A stretch of DNA of 64,000 nt from CAZPXZ01 sp965219495 (lineage in GTDB: Bacteria; Pseudomonadota; Alphaproteobacteria; Rhodobacterales; CAZPXZ01). Below are positions 44,201 through 53,385 of the stretch, piece after piece. The stretch's first letter is position 1. The number at the start of each line of letters is the position of its first letter. Both the position numbers and the translations under genes were made by a program. The DNA is taken from contig OZ244777.1 in NCBI GenBank assembly GCA_965219495.1, positions 1 through 64,000 of the forward strand, read 5' to 3'. The notes below the pieces were generated by a model. It made no database searches, had not been told where the DNA came from, and saw nothing but the letters and a program-made list of their open reading frames with translations.

Positions 44201-44407
44201 CTGGTGGTGAAGAATCCGATCAGTCGTTGCTGCGGCGGAAACTCCTGTCGTGTTCGGGTGCGCTGGAACGCGGGAAGCGGCCGAGTGCGCAGATTCGCAG
44301 ACAGTTCTTCGGGGGGGGGAGATGGCAAACTTCGCTCGCAAGGCAAACTGCGACCTGGACCAAGGTCGTTCAGCAACTCTCCGTAACTTCCTTGAAACAG
44401 CGACCAT

Positions 44408-44838
44408 TCACTGGAATGATACGCACGCTCTCCCGGTCATCTGCAGGACAGATTCCTGGCCAAAGGCGCGTCTGTACGCTTCCCCAATCTCCTGCGCACG
44501 CTGCATTCCTTCGGCGCCGGGTGTGGTGAGGACGAGCACCACCTTGGTGCGTTCCCGAACGATCGCCCCGGACGCATCGCGCCACTGGCCGGCGGCGTCG
44601 ACAACGGTTAGGCCATCGGGGAAACGCGGGGTAATCTCCTCAGCGAGAAACGCTTGCCACTCCGCATCGGATATCGCTTCGCTGTTTCCCGTGCTCGGCC
44701 GAAGAACAGTTGGTATTCGGCAAACAGTTGCGTGCCTACCGGGCAGGAGGACGTATGGGTCCGCGAAGCCGATGCAAAGAGCAGCGCGAGATAAGCGAGC
44801 GTCGTAATCGCAAGTACGCATTGCCACCGCCTACCCAT
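44408..44838 (-). pseudogene. DUF3574 lipoprotein-like gene broken by a frameshift
   Basis: The frame starting at 44838 gives a signal-like segment (LAITTLAYLALLFASASRT), a Cys in SSCPVGTQLFAEYQLFFG, then drifts off after FFGRAR. A second frame, offset by one base, carries on with SDAEWQAFLAEEITPRFPDG, LTVVDAAGQW and VRERTKVVLVL, the body of DUF3574. Homologues have both parts in one protein. The shift lies near 44690-44705. It could be a real mutation or a sequencing error. Confidence 0.72.
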
Positions 44839-45303
44839 ATCCGTTTCTCAACTCTTCCGACAATGCGATAATAGTCACGAACGATAGACAACAGTTTCAA
44901 GTATTGGATGGTATCAGGACCTTACCCGCGCGTCCGAGCGCGAGAGCGGAACACGCTCGACCAAGATCCCAAATGCATTCGAGCGGTCGGGTTCCTTCCG
45001 CCCGGGAAGCGGGGTCTCCGGTTGGGACTGTCCTACTCCTTCCCTGTTCTGGAGTGGAAGAGAAGTGTCCACAAAAAGGGAAACCGACGCGGGCACGGTA
45101 AGCACGAGAAATTCGCTGCGCGACGATACAGGCATGTCCGACTTGAAAACTGTCGTGGATCTTGGAGTGAACCGCGTAAATCACTCGAACATTTCTGTGT
45201 TGGGCGGGAAGGCGGAACATTTGTGTCCGCTGCGGGTGGCGGCGGCCCAACCGATCATGCTCGTGCCACGGACTACCTTGCCGGTCCGGTTGGCGAGGGG
45301 TAT
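44839..45303. other. Intergenic region without a recognised gene
   Basis: About 465 bases between the DUF3574 remnant and the end of the CobS-like gene. Overlapping open frames on both strands show no known product. Confidence 0.35.
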
Positions 45304-46002
45304 CTACTGAAAGGCGCCAGCCAGAGTGATGAGCACGGCGATTTCGGCGGCTTGACAAGCAGCGCCTAGAGTCAAACGGAACCTGTCGCCGGTGTGTGGG
45401 GCACCCAAATGCACCGCAATCGTTGCTGCGACCGTTGCAATGGCCAAGCCCAAGAATCCGTACCAGCCGGCCAGAACTGAGAGTACGAGAACCGTCGCGG
45501 CCCCAATTCCCAGATCCGCCCGGCTAGGTCTTAAATCGTCGGCAACATCCGAGTCGTCATGGTCGACTCTAGATACATGCCGCATCGCCGCCACTATTGC
45601 TGCCCGGCCCGCGGCACCGGAGAGTAGAAGGGCAATCGCACCGGGAATCGGCTGCATTGCGGAGAGGGCGGCCCAACGAATTAGTAACGAGATGATTACT
45701 GCAGCACGGGAGAGTTTCTGGTCTGCGACCTTCGCCGCCCAGCTTGCGAGCGCATCTTCTTGCTTGGCACCACTAATCAGGAGACTTGCGGCGATTGCAA
45801 TTGTGGATGCGATTTCAACAGGAAGTATGCCGCCCGCGATCAGCCAGGTGAACGCGGCGATGGCCGCAATCAATGCGCCTGCCAGCGGATAGTACCGGAG
45901 CGCGGTTTTCTCTAAATCTGCTTGCTCATGGCTGCGGTCGGAAAGCGGAAAAACCGTGTGCACCCGCACCGCTTCCAGAAACAGGACAAATTCAGTTTGC
46001 AT
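45304..46002 (-). CDS. Divergent CobS-like membrane protein (adenosylcobinamide-GDP ribazoletransferase family)
   Basis: Product of about 232 aa with roughly six membrane helices. It opens EFVLFLEAVRVHTVFPLSDR and ALRYYPLAGALIAAIAAFTW, the CobS start, and ends HLGAPHTGDRFRLTLGAACQ with AAEIAVLITLAG, the CobS finish. CobS joins the lower ligand to cobinamide. The family active site, GGLHEDGLADTADG, appears here as SGAKQEDALASWAAK, missing the His and the second Asp. Either the enzyme is inactive or it has another role. Start ATG at 46002 is chosen on homology; the frame extends to 46116. Confidence 0.7.
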   Translation of the reverse strand: MQTEFVLFLEAVRVHTVFPLSDRSHEQADLEKTALRYYPLAGALIAAIAAFTWLIAGGILPVEIASTIAIAASLLISGAKQEDALASWAAKVADQKLSRAAVIISLLIRWAALSAMQPIPGAIALLLSGAAGRAAIVAAMRHVSRVDHDDSDVADDLRPSRADLGIGAATVLVLSVLAGWYGFLGLAIATVAATIAVHLGAPHTGDRFRLTLGAACQAAEIAVLITLAGAFQ

Positions 46003-46213
46003 CGGACCGCGACCGTAAATCATCGTCGCCTTCCCGTACCCCACGCACAAGTGGACTTCCGCGCGCTGAAACTCATCGAAGAGCTCGCGAACCCCCATCT
46101 CGGCGACCAGCCACAATAGGAATTTTGCTCTCCGTGACCATATCTTGAGTTGCCAGGTTTGGGCGCCCGGTTGCCGTTACAGACAGATGAAGTGCTACGT
46201 CAGGGTCATTGCA

Positions 46214-46594
46214 TCAGCCGGCGGGATCCAGGGAGGGAATCCGTCCCATCAGGTGCCCAGCGAGCGCCTCGGGGCGAATGGCCTTGGGAACAGTCCCATC
46301 GGGGCTTTCATGGTGCAGGGACGCGAATGCGACGATTGTTTCGGCAGACTCGGCCTTCGGGGCAAACTGGGTGAGGTAGTACGAAGTCTTGCCCGGAGCC
46401 ACAACTGCGGCGTTGCAGTGCCGTTGGCAGCCGTTCAGGCATGAGTGGCGGCGTACTTCGACGCAGGTCGCTTCGCTTGCGGCTCTCTCTAGGTGTTCAG
46501 CGAGGACTTCGCCGCCAGTCTTGTTGTCCTCCGTGCGGCGTCGGACATCGGGTTGCCACCTGCAAGTATCACAAACGATGATCGTTGTCGGCAT
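46214..46594 (-). CDS. DUF1636 metal-binding protein
   Basis: Product of 126 aa. The opening MPTTIIVCDTCRW and the later VRRHSCLNGCQRHCNAAVVA give a C-x2-C and a C-x3-C-x3-C pattern as in 2Fe-2S ferredoxins of the thioredoxin-like fold. DUF1636 proteins are often found among cobalamin genes, which fits the CobS-like gene downstream; a redox or metal-handling role in corrin metabolism is an inference. Start ATG at 46594, eight bases after the ilvE stop. Confidence 0.78.
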   Translation of the reverse strand: MPTTIIVCDTCRWQPDVRRRTEDNKTGGEVLAEHLERAASEATCVEVRRHSCLNGCQRHCNAAVVAPGKTSYYLTQFAPKAESAETIVAFASLHHESPDGTVPKAIRPEALAGHLMGRIPSLDPAG

Positions 46595-46602
46595 ATTCTC
46601 TC

Positions 46603-47475
46603 TCAAACATCAAGTCGTACATGGCGATCATAGTCTTCACTCAGCGTTCGGACGAGTGGTCCAATTTTATAGCTATGCGTGCCGATATTCACCACCGGCG
46701 TAATCTCCGCCGCCGTGCCGGTCAAAAAGCATTGATCGAAGGAATCCAGTTCCTCGGGCAGGATATGGCGCTCGTGAATCGTGACGTTTCGTTCGGCAAG
46801 AAGCGCAAGGGCGGTCTGGCGGGTGATGCCGTTCAAGAAACAGTCCGGAGTGGGTGTGTGGATCTCGTCATCCTTCACGAAGAAAATGTTGGCGCCAGTG
46901 GTCTCCGCAACATAGCCGCGATAGTCCATCATCATCGCGTCCTCGCAGCCCTTGCTCTCTGCGTCATGCTTGGACAGTGTGCAAATCATGTAAAGCCCGG
47001 ACACCTTGGCTTGGCAGGGGGCCGTCTCGGGAGCGGGACGGCGCCAGCGGGCAATATCCAGCCGTGCGCCCCGTTGCCGAGCTTCGCCGTAGTAAGATCC
47101 CCACGGGTAGGCCGTAACGGCAAGATGGATTCTGCATCCGGTCGCGGTAACGCCCATGGTTTCGGAGCCACGCCAAGCAATTACGCGTACATAGGCATCG
47201 GAAAAATCATTTGCGCGAATTACCTCCGCTTTCGCTTTCTCAATCGAGTCAACGTTGAACGGGATTTCGTAGTCCATGGTGGCAGCGGAACGGTGGAGGC
47301 GCTCGGAGTGCTGGCGGCTCTTGAAAATTTTCCCGCTGTAGGCGCGTTCACCTTCGAAAACCGCGCCTGCATAGTGCAACGCGTGGCTCAACACGTGCAA
47401 TTTCGCTTCCCTCCAAGGGATCAACGCTCCGTCGACCCAGAGAAATCCGTCGCGGTCATCGAATGGCTGTGACAT
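46603..47475 (-). CDS. ilvE: Branched-chain amino acid aminotransferase
   Basis: Product of 290 aa, PLP fold type IV. VLSHALHYAGAVFEGERAY, catalytic Lys157 in CQAKVSGLYM, and CEDAMMMDYRGYVAETTGAN with IFFVKDDEI are family motifs; GTAAEITPVVNI binds the phosphate. It transaminates Leu, Ile and Val. It is divergent from petP, an arrangement repeated in other alphaproteobacteria. Confidence 0.95.
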   Translation of the reverse strand: MSQPFDDRDGFLWVDGALIPWREAKLHVLSHALHYAGAVFEGERAYSGKIFKSRQHSERLHRSAATMDYEIPFNVDSIEKAKAEVIRANDFSDAYVRVIAWRGSETMGVTATGCRIHLAVTAYPWGSYYGEARQRGARLDIARWRRPAPETAPCQAKVSGLYMICTLSKHDAESKGCEDAMMMDYRGYVAETTGANIFFVKDDEIHTPTPDCFLNGITRQTALALLAERNVTIHERHILPEELDSFDQCFLTGTAAEITPVVNIGTHSYKIGPLVRTLSEDYDRHVRLDV

Positions 47476-47578
47476 ATATCGCTTCCTTCTTGCCGATTCG
47501 CGGCATCCGCACTTGCGCGCAGCTTACGATGCGCCTAAAGTTGCGTCAACAAGACTGTCTCAAAATCGGGAACAACAT

Positions 47579-48130
47579 ATGGCGGATTTGACTGCGGAGC
47601 GCAGGATCGGGTCGGCAAGTACGGAGGACCGCGGACGGTTCAACGACGAACATTTGCTGTTTCTCACCGATGAGCGGCTTCGGCAGGGAATCGAACTCTT
47701 GTTCTTCGCATATCGGAGTTTTGTCTCCGATCCGGACCGCATACTCGATGAGTATGGGCTTGGCCGCGCCCATCATCGCGCATTGCACTTCATTGGCAGG
47801 TTTCCGGATATTCCGGTTGCGAAACTACTGGCGATACTCGGTGTAACGAAACAGTCCCTCAATCGGGTTCTTACGGACTTGATACATCTCGATATTGTCG
47901 CCAAACGCAAGGGAGACGAGGACCAGCGCCAGCGTCTCTTGTCGCTCACCGAGCGAGGAATCATGTTGGAACGTCGCCTCGCCGAGGTCCAGCGCGCACG
48001 AGTCAGGCGCGCCTACCGTGAAGCCGGCGCGGATGCCGTTGCGGGGTTTCGCGTCGTCTTGGAAAAGCTCATCGAAGAGCAGGACAGGGAGGAGATTCTG
48101 CGCCTCGTTCTAGGGGTTGGGGAAAAGTGA
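47579..48130 (+). CDS. petP: MarR-family regulator, PetP-like
   Basis: Product of 183 aa. LTDERLRQGIELLFFAYRSF and LGRAHHRALHFIGRFPDIPV precede the winged helix-turn-helix (VAKLLAILGVTKQSLNRVLT) and DEDQRQRLLSLTERGIMLER. This is the pattern of PetP of Rhodobacter, always paired with the OmpR-like PetR. Its stop overlaps the start of the next gene by four bases. Start ATG at 47579; upstream codons to 47513 lack homology. Confidence 0.85.
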   Translation: MADLTAERRIGSASTEDRGRFNDEHLLFLTDERLRQGIELLFFAYRSFVSDPDRILDEYGLGRAHHRALHFIGRFPDIPVAKLLAILGVTKQSLNRVLTDLIHLDIVAKRKGDEDQRQRLLSLTERGIMLERRLAEVQRARVRRAYREAGADAVAGFRVVLEKLIEEQDREEILRLVLGVGEK

Positions 48131-48876
48131 GCATTTCCGCCACGCGCAGGGACCCGAAGCTCCGGGCTCCGTTTTCGGAGGCGCATGTCCTGGTCGTTGA
48201 CGATGACACGCGGCTTTGTCGGTTGCTGAAGCAATATATACAAAGTGCGGGGTACCGCGTAACCGAAGCGAACGATGCGGAATCGGCGCGCCGTCTGCTC
48301 GTAAACCTGAAATTCGATCTACTCGTGCTGGACGTGATGCTCGCGGGTGAATCGGGCCTTGATTTGGTTGCCTGGATCCGTCGCGCCCTTCAAACGCCAA
48401 TCCTGTTGTTGAGTGCGCTTGGAGAGGCGGAGCAGCGAATTGAGGGACTTCGGCAAGGTGCAGACGATTACATGGGGAAGCCGTTCGAGCCACGAGAACT
48501 GTTGCTTCGCATGCGCTCTATTCTTTCGCGAGTCGAATCAGAATCCACTCGGACAACCGTACCGGACACGCTGAGATTTGGTGACGCGCTGTATCATGTG
48601 GCCAAGGGAGAACTTCAGTACACCAATGGCGATGTGGAACTGCTGACCGGGGCTGAAGCGAAGCTGATGCGCGTGTTTGCGCGTCGACCGGGAGAAGCCC
48701 TGAGCAGAGAGACTCTGTTTGCGGAATTGCGGGAAGGAATTGGCAGGGCGAAGGATCGCGTAATCGACGTGAGAGTCACTCGCCTTCGGCGCAAATTGGA
48801 ACTCGATTCCGCCAATCCACGCTACCTTAAGACTGTGCGAGGTGTGGGATACATGCTGATTCCCGACGGCATTTGA
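48127..48876 (+). CDS. petR: OmpR-family response regulator, PetR-like
   Basis: Product of 249 aa. Receiver domain with acidic pocket VLVVDDDTRL (25-27), phosphorylated Asp69 in LLVLDVML, and Lys118 in DDYMGKPF. The C-terminal winged helix has VELLTGAEAKLMRVF and VIDVRVTRLRRKLE with GVGYML. Start GTG at 48127, coupled to petP. No kinase follows, although one often does in relatives; the EnvZ-like kinase at 15800 is a candidate. Confidence 0.9.
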   Translation: MSISATRRDPKLRAPFSEAHVLVVDDDTRLCRLLKQYIQSAGYRVTEANDAESARRLLVNLKFDLLVLDVMLAGESGLDLVAWIRRALQTPILLLSALGEAEQRIEGLRQGADDYMGKPFEPRELLLRMRSILSRVESESTRTTVPDTLRFGDALYHVAKGELQYTNGDVELLTGAEAKLMRVFARRPGEALSRETLFAELREGIGRAKDRVIDVRVTRLRRKLELDSANPRYLKTVRGVGYMLIPDGI

Positions 48877-49109
48877 ATAAGTAGCACGTGCCTTCGTGTT
48901 CCGGAGAAGGACCAGAGGCAAAATGTCACTTGATGTAGCGCCGCATTCAAAGTTTGGCCCCCGGCAGATTGATCGGGGGAAGTACTGGGAGCCGAGTTCG
49001 CAGGTCCGGCAACATGTACTTCCGCGGAGGCGAACCATGAATTGGGCGTTGGAATCACGCTTGCAAGATCACGACCCCATTGGGGAATTCTTGTTCCAAT
49101 GAGTTCCCG

Positions 49110-50003
49110 ATGAACGCAGCGTCTGGCATAGAGACACCGTCCGGCAAGACGGCGGTGGATGAGAATTTTCCAGTCGGTTCCTGGCTATTGCCAGCGCGGT
49201 TAAGGCCGCACATCGCAGTGTTTTATGCCTATGCGCGGACCATAGACGATATCGCAGACAATCCGAACTTGGATCCGGCGGAAAAAATTGGATTACTCGA
49301 CGGTTTCGCCAAAGCCGTGAGTGGAGCCGATGCCGTAGACCACGCGTTCCGCAAAGCGCATGACATTCGCCATAGCCTGAATGCAACGCAGGTAACCTAC
49401 AGGCATTGTGTGGACCTCACACGTGCATTCAAACTGGATGCGACGAAACTCCGTTACGACAATTGGGAGGACCTGATGGGCTACTGCGATTATTCCGCAG
49501 CGCCCGTGGGTCGTTATCTCGTCGACCTGCACAGTGAGTCGAACGCGGTCTATCCGGCGTCCGATGCCCTGTGCAACGCGTTGCAAGTGCTCAACCACCT
49601 GCAGGACTGCAAGGACGATTATGCGACACTGAATCGGGTGTATCTTCCGCAGGATTGGATGCGCGAGGCGGGAGCGACCGATGAAATGCTCGGCTTTGAG
49701 CAGCTGACAGTGGCTCTGCGACGCGTATTGGATCTATGTCTGGATTCCACGGACGAGTTGCTTATGTTGGCGGACCACCTTCCCGCCCGGATTCGTGATT
49801 TTCGGTTTGCCATGGAAGCCTCGGCGATTGTCGCTATTGCAAGAAAACTTTGCGTTGAATTGCGTCACAGGGATCCCCTGATGGAACGGGTGGTGCTGAC
49901 AAGGGCGCAATATGCTAGGTGCTGCTTTCGCGGAATTTCTCGGGTCCTATTGCGGAGGACGTTGCGCATGGACCACCTAACGGCGACGCGTCCAGCCATA
50001 TAA
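49110..50003 (+). CDS. hpnC: Hydroxysqualene synthase HpnC
   Basis: Product of 297 aa of the trans-isoprenyl diphosphate synthase head-to-head family. First Asp-rich motif TIDDIADN (residues 46-50), second LNHLQDCKDDYATLNRVYLP. FPVGSWLLPARLRPHIAVFY is the HpnC-type start. HpnC converts presqualene diphosphate to hydroxysqualene. Start ATG at 49110; the frame opens at 49080. Its partners hpnD and hpnE lie 5.6 kb further on, on the same strand. Confidence 0.92.
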   Translation: MNAASGIETPSGKTAVDENFPVGSWLLPARLRPHIAVFYAYARTIDDIADNPNLDPAEKIGLLDGFAKAVSGADAVDHAFRKAHDIRHSLNATQVTYRHCVDLTRAFKLDATKLRYDNWEDLMGYCDYSAAPVGRYLVDLHSESNAVYPASDALCNALQVLNHLQDCKDDYATLNRVYLPQDWMREAGATDEMLGFEQLTVALRRVLDLCLDSTDELLMLADHLPARIRDFRFAMEASAIVAIARKLCVELRHRDPLMERVVLTRAQYARCCFRGISRVLLRRTLRMDHLTATRPAI

Positions 50004-50933
50004 ATTGGTATCCAATTTTTCCCGAGGTTGCGGATATGGCCTTCTCAGAATTGTCGGACCGGTTTCCCCGTGTGGAGTAGAGGCCAAAGAGCGCGTAGCT
50101 TTCGAAGAGACCGAACCAACAAGCTGTCTGTACCCGGGATGTTCGCTAGACCAAAGCACATTCGAATTGATAACTGGTAGGTGAAGATTTGGAGGATTTT
50201 CGTTACTAGCTTCCGCGGCGGCAAACGGCCATCGGGCGAATCGTTGTTCGAAATCGACGGCACGAAAGGCTGGTAGACGACCTCAATTGGAATCTACGCC
50301 AGCGCCTGGCATCGCCCTGACGAGCGATCTCGCCACCCTAATCTCGAAAGGCGTCACCCGGCCTCGGGTTCCCGGCCACAGCTCATTGATTCCGGCGATG
50401 TCGACCGTGACTCAGCAAAGAGCCTCCGAACCACTGGATATGGAGCCCACCAATTTGTTCCCGGTGCGACGCCAGATTATTTCTTGTTAACTGGTTGATA
50501 TGATGCCGCTTTCGGGCAAGTTGGCGCGTGAAGTTCGAACTAGAGGACGAGCCGGAGATCTTCCCCACCCACGAGAATGCCGTTATCTGTGCCGACGGGC
50601 ATGGAGGAGGAGTCCGGCCGCCTCGACATCGCGCGCACGGGCGAATTCGTACACGCCACTGTTCCCATCTTCGTCGACCCGCAGGACCTTCACGCGGAAC
50701 TGGTGGCAGTTCTCTCTCTCCCTTGCTTGTTGCGCGTCAAAATGGTCTGGCTGGTCGTGGAGTGGCCCTAACCTTCGGCGTACTGGCCTGACACGCCTGA
50801 CACGATCCTCAGTCCGTCTTCCTCGAGCGTAGAGCTGTTCGGGCGTGTTGGCTGCGGCGTACCCCGCCAACCGGGAGAGACGAGCATGGCGCGAGAGACC
50901 GCAGATCGACCGAACCGGCCGGGAATGGTTGGT
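50004..50933. other. Non-coding or decayed region between hpnC and the MMPL gene
   Basis: About 930 bases. Two adjacent plus-strand frames look protein-like but shifted: one from 50528 (KFELEDEPEIFPTHENAVIC) and one after 50600 (RLDIARTGEFVHATVPIFVD, HAELVAVLSLPCLLR) ending at 50771. They may be the remains of one gene. I cannot name it. Confidence 0.35.
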
Positions 50934-53225
50934 TCACGGTTTTTTCCGATCGATGGCCATTAGCAGAGGCGGGAGAAGCAGGAAGTCGGTGAGAAACGCG
51001 AAGACGATCGTGATCGTGACCAGAATGCCGAGCGCCCAACTGACCTCGAATCCCGACGAGGCGAACACCAGGAAGCCCAATGAGAGGATCGCGGTCGTGG
51101 TCCATAACGCGTGACCCACGGTGCGGAAGGCGGAGCGCACGGCCTCGGGCGCCGGGAGGTTCTCGCGGCGGGCCTTGAGATACTTGCTCAAGAAATGGAT
51201 CGTGTCGTCGACGACAATTCCGAAGGCCATCGCGGTGACCACCGAGGCCGCAAGACCCACGTGGCCGACCACATAGCCCCACAGGCCGAAACTCATGACA
51301 GCGGGGATGAAGTTGGGCAGGAGACTGACGAGACCGAGACGTACGCTCTTGAAAACCCATATCAGAATCAACGAAATGAGGCCCATGGCGATGATCGTGC
51401 CACGCAGCATGCTCTCGATGTTACGTTGGGAAAGGTGAGCGAAAACGATGCTCACGCCCGATGCCTCGGTCGCGAGATCCGGCGCATTGATGCGGAGCCA
51501 GGCCTGGGCGCGCGTGTCGAGATCGCGCTGGGCCTGGGATGTCAGGCTGCGAACGATAACGGTCATACGCGTAGCGGACTTGGCGACGTCGATACGGTCG
51601 TTGAGGTCGCCGCCGAACGGAAGCGAAAGTTCGTAAAGCAGCAAGTACTGCGCAGCAAGCGCCGGATCGTCGGGCAGACGATGGAAGGCCGGGTCATCAC
51701 CGTGCATATTCCTGTTGAGACGCTTCATGATGTCAGGGAAGGCCTGGACATGGGTCACTTCTTGTTGCGCCCGGTACCACTCGGCGAAAGCATCGACTTT
51801 CTGCAAGTAGTCGGGATCGGTGACGCCGCCTTCTCGCCCCGCGTTTAGCGAGTATTCGAGTGTTTCCATGCCGGTCAGGTTTTCGATGACGAAGTCCGTA
51901 TCGCGCCGGAACTCGTAACGGTTGTCGAGGTACTTCGTCCAGTTGTCGGTCAACTCGATGCGGGGAATACCGATGGCCAACACAATCGCTACAAGGGTGA
52001 CGGACCAGAGCAGGACGACGCGACGCGCGACAACGAAGGCACCGAAGCGGTCAAAGAAATCAAGCCTTTCGGCACGAACGGGACGCGCGCGCAGTGGCAG
52101 GATCGACAGCATCGTCGGCAACAGTGTCATGGAGTAGACGAAGGCGCACAAAACGCCGAACGCCACGAGACTGCCGAGGACGCGAAACGGCGGCGCATCC
52201 GAGGCATTGAGACTCAGAAACCCGATCGCGGTCGTGAGCGAAGTGAGAAACACCGGCCAGGCATTGATGCGAAGTGATTCCGCGACCGCCAGGTTCCTCT
52301 CGAGACCTTGTCTCATACCCGATAGGGTGGCGGTGATAATATGAACCGAATGGGCAACGGCGACCGTCATCACGATGATCGGTACCCCGGAATTGGCGGG
52401 GTTGAACACCGTGCCGGTCCAGCCGGCGAACCCCATGGTGGTGTTGATGGCGAACACGAGTACGACAACAATGGCTAGCGTACCCCATATCGAGCGCAGA
52501 AGGAGAGCCGCGACGGCTATAATGATCAGGAACACGATCGGCGTGAGGGTCTCAAGGTCATCCTTCGTTGCGTCCGCGAAGGCACGGTTCATGACGACGT
52601 CGCCCGTCAGGTAATAGGCGATGTCCGGGTGGCTCGCCCGGGCCTCACCGAGAATGGCTTCGAAATAATCTGTTATCTCGACCACCGCGGCGTCTGGGTT
52701 CTCGGGCAGGGCGAAATAGATCGCCAGCCCGCCCACACGCCCATCACGGGAGACCAATCGACCGGCAAGTTCGGTCGCGTTCAGCGCGATCCCCTCAATT
52801 CGTGCGAGAGAGGCGTCGCCGAGCGACTGCGCGTCATCGACTAGGGGCTCGACGACCAGATCGTCCTCAAACGCCTCGCTATGGGAATAGTTGGTGAGGG
52901 AGTTGACCCGGGTGGAATAGGGCGCGCGCCATCCGGCTTCGGTCAACTCCTCGATGGCGCCGAGTGCGTCGCGTGTGAATACCGAGCCATCTCGAGGCGC
53001 GATCGCGATGAGCGTCACGTTTGATGCTGAGTAGGTGTCCTCTAGCGCGTCGAATGCGGCAAGCTGCGGATTGTCTTCGTCGAACATACTTCGGTAGTCG
53101 TTCGTAACGCCGATGAAACGGGCGCCCACCGTCATCAGCAGCATGACCAGCACGGCAAGCGAGCTGACCAGCCAACGGCGCCGCAGAATCAAAGTGATGT
53201 AACGGTCCAGCGGCGCGGAGGGCAT
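50934..53225 (-). CDS. MMPL/RND-superfamily exporter
   Basis: Product of 763 aa with twelve membrane helices in two repeats, each one helix, a large periplasmic loop and five helices. Features: N-terminal YITLILRRRWLVSSLAVLVM; first cluster TPIVFLIIIAVAALLLRSIW and GVPIIVMTVAVAHSVHI; second cluster MALISLILIW-like region and VTAMAFGIVVDDTIHFLSKY; end FLLLPPLLMAIDRKKP. Such proteins move hopanoids, lipids or other hydrophobic compounds (HpnN is one relative). Its position between hpnC and hpnD suggests lipid traffic, but it is on the opposite strand. A decayed relative lies at 61702. Confidence 0.9.
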   Translation of the reverse strand: MPSAPLDRYITLILRRRWLVSSLAVLVMLLMTVGARFIGVTNDYRSMFDEDNPQLAAFDALEDTYSASNVTLIAIAPRDGSVFTRDALGAIEELTEAGWRAPYSTRVNSLTNYSHSEAFEDDLVVEPLVDDAQSLGDASLARIEGIALNATELAGRLVSRDGRVGGLAIYFALPENPDAAVVEITDYFEAILGEARASHPDIAYYLTGDVVMNRAFADATKDDLETLTPIVFLIIIAVAALLLRSIWGTLAIVVVLVFAINTTMGFAGWTGTVFNPANSGVPIIVMTVAVAHSVHIITATLSGMRQGLERNLAVAESLRINAWPVFLTSLTTAIGFLSLNASDAPPFRVLGSLVAFGVLCAFVYSMTLLPTMLSILPLRARPVRAERLDFFDRFGAFVVARRVVLLWSVTLVAIVLAIGIPRIELTDNWTKYLDNRYEFRRDTDFVIENLTGMETLEYSLNAGREGGVTDPDYLQKVDAFAEWYRAQQEVTHVQAFPDIMKRLNRNMHGDDPAFHRLPDDPALAAQYLLLYELSLPFGGDLNDRIDVAKSATRMTVIVRSLTSQAQRDLDTRAQAWLRINAPDLATEASGVSIVFAHLSQRNIESMLRGTIIAMGLISLILIWVFKSVRLGLVSLLPNFIPAVMSFGLWGYVVGHVGLAASVVTAMAFGIVVDDTIHFLSKYLKARRENLPAPEAVRSAFRTVGHALWTTTAILSLGFLVFASSGFEVSWALGILVTITIVFAFLTDFLLLPPLLMAIDRKKP

Positions 53226-53385
53226 CGTCTCAGCCAGTACCGAACGGGTGTGCCGGTGCGTTCGTTGATTCAGGTATACGCGGCGCTGCGGTTGCCACGA
53301 TCAGCCGGAGATCGCTAGGCTCCATCCGGCTATTCCTTGCCATACGAAACGGGACGGGCTCGGTTGCGCGATCGGCGGAGCGCTC

